Shown here in pieces: positions 11,892 through 21,954 of a stretch of 64,000 nucleotides of DNA. Numbering within the stretch: position 1 is the first letter of the stretch; every line of letters begins with the position of its first letter. Below the pieces are notes generated by a model. That model was not told where the DNA came from. It was given only the letters and a program-made list of their open reading frames with translations, and did no database searches. This stretch comes from Crotalaria pallida (Eukaryota > Streptophyta > Magnoliopsida > Fabales > Fabaceae), in assembly GCA_037953625.1 (NCBI GenBank), contig CM075649.1, forward strand, positions 124,555,290 through 124,619,289, in the 5' to 3' direction. The position numbers were made by a program, and so were the translations under genes.

Positions 11892-12083
11892 GGTGTATGT
11901 ATGTCTCCACCAAATCGAAGGCCTACATACATACACCATCGACGATGTATGTCTCCCCCAAATCGAAGGCCTACATACATCGCCCCAGTTTCGTTGTATT
12001 GTCTCCCCCAAATCGAAGGCCTACAATACAACCCCAATTTTACGATGTATCGTCTCCCCCAAATCGAAGGCCTACGATACATC
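11892..12083. repeat. Type I hairpins H5-H8 in LTR-A
   Basis: There are four inverted repeats: 11,892-11,937, 11,943-11,982, 11,993-12,032 and 12,044-12,083. All share the loop core CCAAATCGAAGGCC. Left arms differ (GGTGTATGTATGT, CGATGTATGT, GTTGTATTGT, GATGTATCGT), and every right arm is the exact complement of its own left arm. Changes are matched across the stem, so pairing is kept while sequence is not. Confidence 0.92.
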
Positions 12084-12714
12084 ACCATATTTATCCAATA
12101 TTAATCGTCCATATATTTGTCATTATTTTGTCTACCAATTCCGTTTAACTTTTACCTGATTTTACCACATACAATATACTTTAATTCTCTTTACTCTCAT
12201 TTGTTCATTTCTAATTTATTTCCCTATTCACCATTTCTATTCTTTTGCCACACCCTACCAATCTAATTAATTAGTTATTCTGTTACTTACCTTTTTATTC
12301 ATCACTATTTGTTTCCCCTATTTACTCCATCTATCTTTCTCCATTATTAGCAGGTTACCCTAAGGTTCGTTAGCAATTAACATTTCCCCCGGTCCTAGCG
12401 ATAGATATAACTACCCAGAAATACACCCCTTAAGGACTGGTAATGAAACCCCTTACCTCAATCGGTGATAGTGAGGGGTAACCTTAAGCTGGCACTTTAC
12501 TCCCCGACTCACGCTTTAGCTCGGCTCCAACTTGATCCTAAGCCTCCCCAATCTTCGATTCCAAGCACGGTGGGGACAATCGAACTCGATCACGGTGACG
12601 GTGTTGCTCTTCGACACCGGGAGCGATCGTGGCTGGACCAAGGCAAGGGCTTCGAGCTTCGAGGTTCCCGACACGAGCCCGACATGATCACGGGTCGGTA
12701 ACGGCGCCGGTGTC

Positions 12715-13060
12715 GTCCCTGAAGAGAGAGAGAGAGAGAGCTCACGGTGAGAGAGAGGGTATGAGGGAGAGAGAGAGAGAGAGCAAGGCCAAAGGGGGAA
12801 AAAGAGCAAAGGACTTATGAGGGTGGTGGGGGTCGTGGTGGTGGTGGTGGTGGCGGCCGGAGGTGGCGGCGGCTGAGAGTGGGGATGAGAGAGAGCCAAG
12901 TGAGAGAAAGAGAGAGATCTATGGAGTGGAGGAGAGGGAAAGAGAGAGGAAGAGAAGGCTATGGTGGTGGTGGTGGCTCTGGGTGGCGGTGATGGTGGCC
13001 GTCAGAGTAAGGAGGAGGAGGAAGATCGGAGGGAGAGAGAAAGAGGGATTGGAATGGGGG
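12715..13060. repeat. GA and GGT low-complexity tract in LTR-A
   Basis: There are runs of GAGAGA (12,721-12,785 and nearby) and GGTGGT (12,820-13,010). Tract lengths differ between LTR-A, -B and -C. Long ORFs read from here are Ser/Leu/Pro/Thr repeats and are not genes. Confidence 0.85.
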
Positions 13061-13103
13061 TTTCGACCCCCAAAACGCGTTTTTAAAGTTGCAGACCGCA
13101 AAA

Positions 13104-13197
13104 TACTCGAGTGTTTCTGTCAATACTCGAGTGTTTCTTTCAATACTCGAGTATTTTGACCCTAAATACTCAAGTATTTCACAAACTACTCGAGTAA
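13104..13197. repeat. ACTCGAGT palindrome cluster in LTR-A
   Basis: There are five copies of the palindrome TACTCGAGTA or a one-base variant (one reads ACTCAAGT) within 94 bp, spaced by T/C-rich 10-20-bp spacers. The same cluster is in LTR-B (19,168-19,260) and LTR-C (23,205-23,278, four copies). Confidence 0.9.
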
Positions 13198-13597
13198 AAT
13201 GATCAGATACTGCTAGTTTGCTTTTCTATTTTTCTTCTATTTTCTCCCTAACTTCAAATAGCCATAACTTCTTCGTTCACCGTCGGATCTTGCTCAAATT
13301 TGACGAGCAACTTCATAAAAATCATACCTTCATATCCAACGGTGGTAATTGTGTTTTGAGTCTTAAATATTTTATTTTGAATTTCCTAATGTCGGGTGTT
13401 TATAACACCGAAAAATCAATTTTTAACACTCGTTTGGTCTTCTTTAAATTTGCTTTTCGATGCCAATGTTCCTTAACTCCTTCATGGCACTCGAAGAATT
13501 CCTAATTCATCATTTTAAATCCATTTTAGGATAATCCTTATTTCCAAATCTTACTATTATTCTAATTATTATTAGAATTAAAATTCGGGATGTTACA

Positions 13598-13610
13598 TTT
13601 CTCCCTCACT
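13598..13610 (-). promoter_or_regulatory. Polypurine tract of the left Tekay-like unit
   Basis: The minus strand reads AGTGAGGGAGAAA directly next to the TGTAACA end of LTR-A. Position and composition fit the primer for second-strand synthesis. Confidence 0.8.
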
Positions 13611-15335
13611 TATTAGAATTTCGTCCCCGAAATTCCGTTCGGTTCCTTAAATGGAGAACCATCCCATTGGTAAACTCCTTACTACGGTTTTCACTTCCCT
13701 TCGATTTTTATTTCCCGCTCCAGGTGTGGTTAGGTTCATGCCCACTTCAATGCTTGTCTCCTAATACTACGCATTATCTCTATCTACACTGGATCGTCAA
13801 TTTTTCTTATTATTAAAGTTCCATCTCCCATTCCTTGGATTGAAATCCTCCCCCACTTATCATCGACACACTTGATTATATCTATGCTAGGGGGTATGCT
13901 CGTTCGTTTCTCAGAATAGAGTACGCTAGTTCCTTACCGGTATCCAAGGCTGAGAAGAGGACACGTGGGTGACTATCTATCGGTAAGCATAGAACTACGC
14001 CGGGCTTCTACGACTTGGCAAATTCTCACCTTTGCATCTGAGATGCTTGAAGCTTGAAGAGAGTGAAGATGAAAAGAAGGAACATGAAGCACTCAAGAAT
14101 GAGTCTCATGGTCTTTGGAAGATGACCCAAGATGTATTGGATACATGTCAAGTAAGAAGACAATGGAGATTATCCCCAAAGTGTGCCTTTTCAGCAGAGG
14201 GTCGTCGAAGGATGCGTTACTATGGACCTGCGGTTAATTGATTGGTCTCGATCAATCGGGTTCCTATCAAATGCACAGGGTCCCAAAAGACTGAGATTAT
14301 CGCTTGCGGCATTCTGACGTAACGTCTTGATTGAGATTCCACTTCACGACTTCACTTATATCCCGTTCGTTTTGTAATTTCAATTCGATATAGGAATTCC
14401 TAAAGATTGATTTCACTTGAAGGTTAAGGTCAAGGTCTAGTCGTTATTTCTCTATTCGGTGTCATATTGGGAAGGTCTTGTTTTATCTCTAGTTTAACTC
14501 TCGTTCGATCCTCCGCAGAGCGTTTGGAATTATATGTTTGGTAGTCCTATAGCTTATGTTATGGTTACGAGTTATTGTCGCTCAGATAGGGTCCGAATTG
14601 AGTCGTCACGTCTCCCCCACTTAGTATCAACATACCTGAGTAAGTCGAAGGCAGGGAGGAAACTGGGTTGATTCCAAGAACTGATTAACTGGGTTATTAA
14701 TTGATTGGCGAGGTGGTGCATGGAATTAAGTTGACCTTTAATCGGTCTAATCGGTGTGGTTTCGAATTTTCTATGATATGACGACTCTTCACACCTACGC
14801 CTACGACTAAGTTCTCACAAGTTAGAGAGGTGGTTCGATTACTGAGTTGAATGTTCTCGGTGGAAATACAGAATAAGGGTGTCTTAAATAGGATTGGTTT
14901 GCGAATTATTATTTAAGACTATTAGTAAAGATCCTATAGGATTAAAGTCTAATCGGGCTTTTGACAGAGATAGAATTCCTAGACGGTTTATTCGGATCTC
15001 AACTAGATGATTGCAATAATATATTGTGTCAATAAACGTGAAGACCGAGGTGGTCAGTCCCAATCTCACATTTATTAACTGTACATCACTGCGTTATTGA
15101 ATGATAGCATTATCTTTTAACAGATGCAAGAGAAAGGATGACCAATCCTGACCTTACACTTTATTAGAGGACGACACTATCATAATTGAGCTTGGGGGAA
15201 TTTCTAACTAAGGTTTTAACACTTATCGACTCCTTCTAGATTACACTATTCACACTTACTCTAGGCAAAACGCTAAAGTAATCAGTTGATGCAGCATTAA
15301 CATGAAAAGTACCTTGGATAAGTTTATTCCTCGTT
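13611..15335. other. Non-coding internal region downstream of gag (left unit)
   Basis: About 1.7 kb between gag and the PPT has no protease, RT, RNase H or integrase motif on either strand. A 69-codon plus-strand ORF at 14,032-14,241 is conserved in the second copy (20,095-20,304), but it has no recognisable domain and is antisense to gag, so I do not call it a gene. Confidence 0.75.
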
Positions 15336-16316
15336 CTACGTGCCCATAGGACAGTTTGCAGCACGGTGTCCGGGTTGCCCGCATTGGAAGCAGAGACCTT
15401 CCTTTCTACGCGGTTCCAGCATCCAACACATACGAGTATGGGATCCTCCACAATGTGGACATGGTGGCCTGGTCCTTGAAGCGGTCGCACTCTGACCCGC
15501 ATTCTCTAGCACTACTGCTCTGGTGCGGTTAACGGCGTGCGGACCTGATCCTTGAGCCAGTCCCTTACCCTTGTTGAGACCTACTTCATTCGGTATATTC
15601 TTGCTCCTTTCCTCTGCTTCCTGCTGATTCAAACTCTTCTCATAAGCGCTAGTCATATTCACCAGCTGAGAGAGGTTAGCTATACCCTGGTGCACAAAGA
15701 TAGTCTGAATTATGGCATTGAGACCTGTTTCAAATTTAATACACTTGGTGCGTTCGTCTGCGTCCCGATAACTGCCAGAATAGCGAATCAGATCTTCAAA
15801 TTGTGTCGCATACTCACCGACATTTTTACTTCCCTGCTCCAGCTGCAGAAAAGCGATCTTCTTTTCCCTACGAACATCCTCAGGAAAATACTTCCCCAGG
15901 AAGTGAGCCTTAAACAGATCAAAAGTGATATCCTGATTGGCTGCCTCCAATTCTCTTCGCACTCGTTCCCACCAATACTCTGCTTCATCAGTCAACATAT
16001 ACTGCACTAGCAACACAGTTTGTTCAACAGGTGGCGCCATGGTGCGAAGGATCTTCTCAATTTCCTTGAGCCATCGCTGAGCTCCATCAGGATTATATCC
16101 TCCTTCGAACCTAGGCGGTTCGCATTTCCTAAATCGAGCCATCCAGTCAATTTCGACAGGAATGGGTGGTGGATTCAATGTTGCTGCTGCTGCGGCTGCA
16201 GCTGCTGCGATGTTTTCAGCTTGGTTCTATTGCATTCGGGCCTGATTCTGATTCATTTGAATCAGATTCTCCAATATGGCAGCCATCCGCTCATTTTCGG
16301 CACGTCGTCCAGCCAT
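15336..16316 (-). pseudogene. Gag of the Tekay-like gag-only element (left unit)
   Basis: ATG at 16,316 opens a gag of 327 codons including the stop. An in-frame TAG at 16,227-16,229 (codon 30), consistent with CAG-to-TAG, precedes an alanine run, then the gag core (PPRFEGGYNPDGAQRWL, YWWERVRRELE, FLGKYFPEDVRREK, LEQGSKNVGEYATQFEDL). Two zinc-binding motifs close the protein: CPHCGGSHTRMC and the CCHC knuckle CFQCGQPGHRAANC. The protein stops right after the knuckle with no protease fused, unlike autonomous Tekay elements where gag-pol is continuous. It lies just downstream of the PBS. It would bind element RNA and form particles if the stop were bypassed. Confidence 0.88.
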
Positions 16317-16479
16317 ACTGTTAGGTCATGGAGGGAACAGCCAATTAAAGACTGAATACTTAATCAATAACCTAAATATCCTAATCCTAGACTTAGACTC
16401 TTACTAAACAAATCAGTTACTCGCTTGGTGAGTAACCATCGGAGATGTGAGTCCACACTCCAAAGGCCGAGGAAAAACT

Positions 16480-16491
16480 GCTTTGATACCA
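16480..16491 (-). promoter_or_regulatory. Primer binding site of the left Tekay-like unit (tRNA-iMet type)
   Basis: The minus strand reads TGGTATCAAAGC, three bases inside LTR-B. The initiator-Met PBS used by many plant elements is TGGTATCAGAGC, so there is one mismatch. The right-hand unit has lost its PBS. Confidence 0.82.
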
Positions 16492-17433
16492 AAATGTAAC
16501 ACTCTCACTTTTATTAGTTACTTTTAGGTTTTATTAAGATTAGAGATTTAAAAATTCCTTTTTAAGCTTAATTACTTATAAAAACTTTTACGAAAATCCG
16601 GCAGAGTTTCCTCTGTTTTCCGGACTTCCCAAAAATTTTCTTCTAAAAACCTGTCAGTCCAGAATTGTTTAAAAACATAAACAACAACAGTTTAATAAGT
16701 ACACAGATCCTAATGCCCAAATAATACAAGTTGCGGGGCAAGCTACTAATTCATATTATAAATTACATTAAATAATTATCCACTCATAATATCAAATAAA
16801 CATTCCACGTAATGGAATGAAAATCCTGCTCGGCCGGCACGGGTGTATGCTCCACTTGTGTACCTGAAAAATATTAACCACACAGGGGAAGCATCACACA
16901 GAACTTAAAAGAGAGATTTCTAAGCAGATATATACGACACACCAAGACCATTCAAGCCTATGCTATACTACTTAACTCATGCTCTTATTTTCCTTTTTAC
17001 TTCCTAGCTGTTTCCTAATTTTTTTTCTCTTTAATTGTTTCCTTTTAAATAATCCCTAACCTCTAATTATTTTTGTTCGTCATTACTTTCGCTCTATCCT
17101 TTTCACTCATGTTTCCTAATCACCCTAGTTTCTCTATTCACTCTATTTCCAACTAACCTATTACTTTTTCTTCCTTTCCTATCATCTTATTTTCATCCTT
17201 TTTATCCGTTTTCCATTATTCGTTTATGCTTAGCATTTCCATAATTATTCTCCTTATTTATTTCCTCTAATTCCTATATCAATTCCATTGTTCACCTTCT
17301 TATTTCGTTTCTCAATGTCCACTCTATTATCCATTTCCTTTTCCATTTTTCCTTTTTAATTATTTTCCCCGTTTCCAAATAAATCCCGTTATATCCCCTT
17401 ACCTTTTTCCTTATTCTTTTCCCTTTTATTTAC

Positions 17434-18158
17434 GGTGTATGTATGTCTCCACCAAATCGAAGGCCTATATACATACACCAATCACGATGTATGTCTCCAC
17501 CAAATCGAAGGCCTACATACATCGCTTTTCCTTTACCATTATCTTATCCAATTTTATTCCCTGTTTCCCTTATTCATTACCTTTTATTTACGGTGTATGT
17601 ATGTCTCCACCAAATCGAAGGCCTACATACATACACCAATCACGATGTATGTCTCCACCAAATTGAAGGCCTACATACATCGCTTTTCCATTACCGTTTT
17701 ACCTCTTTATTATTTGGCCACAGGGTCAATACAACCACCTGCGCTGTGCCACAGGGTCAATACAACCACATGTGACATGTACCATTTTATTTAGGCCACA
17801 GGGTCAATACAACCACCTGCCCCGCGCCACAGGGTCAATACAACCACCTGTGACATTCACCATTTATCAGGCCACAGGGTCAATACAACCACTTGCGCCG
17901 TGCCACAGGGTCAATACAACCACCTGTGACATTTACCATTTTTATTTCCTTTTCCTTTTTATTTACGGTGTATGTATGTCTCCACCAAATCGAAGGCCTA
18001 CATACATACACCATCGACGATGTATGTCTCCCCCAAATCGAAGGCCTACATACATCGCCCCAGTTTCGTTGTATTGTCTCCCATAAATCGAAGGCCTACA
18101 ATACAACCCCAATTTTACGATATATCGTCTCCCCCAAATCGAAGGCCTACGATACATC
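17434..18158. repeat. Hairpin arrays in LTR-B (type I 17,434-17,682 and 17,967-18,158; type II 17,716-17,928)
   Basis: It has the same eight type I hairpins and six type II units as LTR-A. Point differences have begun to spoil single stems or loops: H1 has CCTATATA in its right arm, H4 has AATTGAAGG in the loop, H7 has CCCATAAATCG in the loop, and H8 has GATATATCGT in the left arm, giving one A-C mismatch. Confidence 0.88.
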
Positions 18159-19167
18159 ACCATATTTATCCAATATTAATCGTCCATATATTTGTTATTA
18201 TTTTGTCTACCAATTCCGTTTAACTTTTACCTGATTTTACCACATACAATATACTTTAATTCTCTTTACTCTCATTTGTTCATTTCTAATTTATTTCCCT
18301 ATTCACCATTTCTATTCTTTTGCCACACCCTACCAATCTAATTAATTAGTTATTCTGTTACTTACCTTTTTATTCATCACTATTTGTTTCCCCTATTTAC
18401 TCCATCTATCTTTATCCATTATTAGCAGGTTACCCTAAGGTTCGTTAGCAATTAACATTTCCCCCGGTCCTAGCGATAGATATAACTACCCAGAAATACA
18501 CCCCTTAAGGACTGGTAATGAAACCCCTTACCTCAATCGTTGATAGTGAGGGGTAACCTTAAGCTGGCGCTTTACTCCCCGACTCACGCTTTAGCTCGGC
18601 TCCAACTTGATCCTAAGCTTCCCCAATCTTCGATTCCAAGCACGGTGGGGACAATCGAACTCGATCACGGTGACGGTGTTGCTCTTCGACACCGGGAGCG
18701 ATCGTGGCTGGACCAAGGCAATGGCTTTGAGCTTCGAGGTTCCCGACACGAGCCCGACACGATCACGGGTCGGTAACGGCGCCGGTGTCGTCCGTGAAGA
18801 GAGAGAGAGAGCTCACGGTGAGAGAGAGAGGGTATGAGGGAGAGAGAGAGAGAGCAAGGCCAAAGGGGGAAAAGAGCAAAGGACTTATGAGGGTGGTGGG
18901 GGTCGTGGTGGTGGTGGCGGCCGGAGGTGGCGGCGGCTGAGAGTGGGGAGGAGAGAGAGCCAAGTGAGAGAAAGAGAGAGATCTATGGAGTGGAGGAGAG
19001 GGAAAGAGAGAGGAAGAGAAGGCTATGGTGGTGGTGGTGGCTCTGGGCGGCGGTGATGGTGGCCGTCGGAGTAAGGAGGAGGAGGAAGATCGGAGGGAGA
19101 GAGAAAGAGGGATTGGAATGGGGGTTTCGACCCCTAAAACGTGTTTTTAAAGTTGCAGACCGCAAAA

Positions 19168-19260
19168 TACTCGAGTGTTTCTGTAAACACTCGAGTGTTT
19201 CTATCAATACTCGAGTATTTTGACCCAAAATATCGAGTATTTCACAAAATACTCGAGTAA
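19168..19260. repeat. ACTCGAGT palindrome cluster in LTR-B
   Basis: It has five units, one reduced to TATCGAGTA by a deletion. Position relative to the LTR end matches LTR-A. Confidence 0.85.
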
Positions 19261-19660
19261 AATGATCAGATACTGCTAGTTTGCTTTTCTATTTTTCTTC
19301 TATTTTCTCCCTAACTTCAAATAGCCATAACTTCTTCGTTCACCGTCGGATCTTGCTCAAATTTGACGAGCAACTTCCTAAAAATCATACCTTCATATCC
19401 AACGGTGGGAATTGTGTTTTGAGTCTTAAATCTTTTATTTTGAATTTCCTAATGTCGGGTGTTTATAGCACCGAAAAATCAATTTTTAACACTCGTTTGG
19501 TCTTCTTTAAATTTGCTTTTCGATGCCAATGTTCCTTAACTCTTTCATGGCACTCGAAGAATTCCTAATTCATCATTTTAAATCCATTTTAGGATAATCC
19601 TTATTTCCAAATCTTACTATTATTCTAATTATTATTAGAATTAAAATTCGGGATGTTACA

Positions 19661-19673
19661 TTTCTCCCTCACT
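19661..19673 (-). promoter_or_regulatory. Polypurine tract of the right Tekay-like unit
   Basis: The minus strand reads AGTGAGGGAGAAA adjacent to LTR-B, identical to the tract at 13,598. Confidence 0.8.
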
Positions 19674-21398
19674 TATTAGAATTTCGTCCCCGAAATTCCG
19701 TTCTGTTCCTTAAATGGAGAACCATCCCATTGGTAAACTCCTGACTACGGTTTTCACTTCCCTTTGATTTTTATTTCCCGCTCCAGGTGTGGTTAGGTTC
19801 ATGCCCACTTCAATGCTTGTCTCCTAATACTACGCATTATCTCTATCTACACTGGATCGTCAGTTTTTCTTATTATTAAAGTTCCATCTCCCATTCCTTG
19901 GATTGAAATCCTCCCCCACTTATCATCGACACACTTGATTATATCTATGCTAGGGGGTATGCTCGTTCGTTTCTCAGAATAGAGTACGCTAGTTCCTTAC
20001 CGGTATCCAAGGCTGAGAAGAGGACACGTGGGTGACTATCTATCGGTAAGCATAGAACTACGCCGGGCTTCTACGACTTGGCAAATTCTCACCTTTGCAT
20101 CTGAGATGCTTGAAGCTTGAAGAGAGTGAAGATGAAAAGAAGGAACATGAAGCACTCAAGAATGAGTCTCATGGTCTTTGCAAGATGACCCAAGATGTAC
20201 TGGATACATGTCAAGTAAGAAGACAATGGAGATTATCCCCAAAGTGTGCCTTTTCAGCAGAGGGTCGTCGAAGGATGCGTTACTATGGACCTGCGGTTAA
20301 TTGATTGGTCTCGATCAATCGGGTTCCTATCAAATGCACAGGGTCCCAAAAGACTGAGATTATCGCTTGCGGCATTCTGACGTAACGTCTTGATTGAGAT
20401 TCCACTTCACGACTTCACTTATATCCCGTTCGTTTTGTAATTTCAATTCGATATAGGAATTCCTAAAGATTGATTTCACTTGAAGGTTAAGGTCAAGGTC
20501 TAGTCGTTATTTCTCTATTCGGTGTCATATTGGGAAGGTCTTGTTTTATCTCTAGTTTAACTCTCGTTCGATCCTCCGCAGAGCGTTTGGAATTATCTGT
20601 TTGGTAGTCCTATAGCTTATGGTATGGTTACGAGTTAGTGTCGCTCAGATAGGGTCCGAATTGAGTCGTCACGTCTCCCCCACTTATTATCAACATACCT
20701 GAGTAAGTCGAAGGCAGGGAGGAAACTGGGTTGATTCCAAGAACTGATTAACTGGGTTCTTAATTGATTGGCGAGGTGGTGCATGGAATTAAGTTGACCT
20801 TTAATCGGTCTAATCGGTGTGGTTTCAAATTTTCTATGATATGACGACTCTTCACACCTACGCCTACGACTAAGTTCTCACAAGTTAGAGAGGTGGTTCG
20901 ATTACTGAGTTGAATGTTCTCGGTGGAAATACAGAATAAGGGTGTCTTAAATAGGATTGGTTTGCGAATTATTATTTAAGAGTGTTAGTAAAGATCCTAT
21001 AGGATTAAAGTCTAATCGGGCTTTTGACAGAGATAGAATTCCTAGACGGTTTATTCGGATCTCAACTAGATGATTGCAATAATATATCGTGTCAATAAAC
21101 GTGAAGACCGAGGTGGTCAGTCCCAATCTCACATTTATTAACTGTACATCACTGCGTTATTGAATGATAGCATTATCTTTTAACAGATGCAAGAGAAAGG
21201 ATGACCAATCCTGACCTTACACTCTATTAGAGGACGACACTATCATAATTGAGCTTGGGGGAATTTCTAACTAAGGTTTTAACACTTATCGACTCCTTCT
21301 AGATTACACTATTCACACTTACTCTAGGCAAAACGCTAAAGTAATCAGTTGATGCAGCATTAACATGAAAAGTACCTTGGATAAGTTTATTCCTCGTT

Positions 21399-21954
21399 CT
21401 ACGTGCCCATAGGATAGTTTGCAGCACGGTGTCCGGGTTGCCCGCATTGGAAGCAGAGACCTTCCTTTCTACGTTGTTCCAGCATCCAACACATACGAGT
21501 ATGGGATCCTCCACAATGTGGACATGGTGGCCTGGTCCTTGAAGCGGTCGCACTCTGACCCGCATTCTCTAGCACTACTGCTCTGGTGCGGTTAACGGCG
21601 TGCGGACCTGATCCTTGAGCCAGTCCCTTACCCTTGTTGAGACCTACTTCATTCGGTATATTCTTGCTCCTTTCCTCTGCTTCCTGATGATTCAAACTCT
21701 TCTCATAAGCGCTAGTCATATTCACCAGCTGAGAGAGGTTAGCTATACCCTGGTGCACAAAGATAGTCTGAATTCTGGCATTGAGACCTGTTTCAAATTT
21801 AATACACTTGGTGCGTTCGTCTGCGTCCCGATAACTGCCAGAATAGCGAATCAGATCTTCAAATTGTGCCGCATACTCACCGACATTCATACTTCCCTGC
21901 TCCAGCTGCAGAAAAGCGATCTCCTTTTCCCTACGAACATCCTCAGGAAAATAC
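21399..21954 (-). pseudogene. Truncated gag of the right Tekay-like unit
   Basis: This is a second copy of the gag C-terminal half, starting abruptly at the YFPEDVRREKE region where a deletion joins gag to LTR-C. The last cysteine of the CCHC knuckle is Tyr (AANYPMGT instead of AANCPMGT), so the knuckle is broken. Scattered base differences from the left copy show that the two units have been separate for some time. Confidence 0.88.

Larger units (their letters stand above)
10394..13597 (-). repeat. LTR-A of the Tekay-like element (3.2 kb, complete)
   Basis: It is 3,204 bp and acts as the 3' LTR of the left unit, starting right after the TSD and ending at the PPT. It holds, left to right, an AT-rich stretch, hairpin arrays (11,359-12,083), a CG-rich stretch, GA/GGT low-complexity sequence, ACTCGAGT palindromes, and a TATAAA on the minus strand at 13,399-13,404. 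It matches LTR-B nearly base for base apart from scattered single differences and a short indel near 11,240. Of the three copies it has the most private differences. Confidence 0.9.
16495..19660 (-). repeat. LTR-B of the Tekay-like element (middle, complete)
   Basis: It is 3,166 bp and serves as 5' LTR of the left unit and 3' LTR of the right unit. It shows the same organisation as LTR-A, including the minus-strand TATAAA near 19,462 (CGGTGCTATAAACACC). It is 38 bp shorter than LTR-A, mainly from a short pyrimidine-tract deletion near 17,330. Confidence 0.9.

Noticed and set aside
11359..12083. CRISPR-like array (repeated unit with variable parts)
   Set aside because: The variable parts are the two arms of each unit and are complementary to each other, spacing is not regular, and the context is a plant LTR. 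There are no cas-like genes.
11187..12104. 305-codon plus-strand ORF
   Set aside because: It is produced by in-frame repeats of the hairpins and pyrimidine tracts (PPNRRPTYIH repeats). It is antisense to the element and not conserved in length between LTR copies.
12516..13159. Ser/Pro/Thr- and Arg/Glu-rich ORFs over the GA/GGT tract
   Set aside because: Low-complexity reading of microsatellite sequence on both strands; lengths vary with tract length between copies.
14032..14241. 69-codon ORF conserved in both internal copies
   Set aside because: The two copies are recent duplicates, so conservation is uninformative. No domain, and it is on the strand opposite gag.
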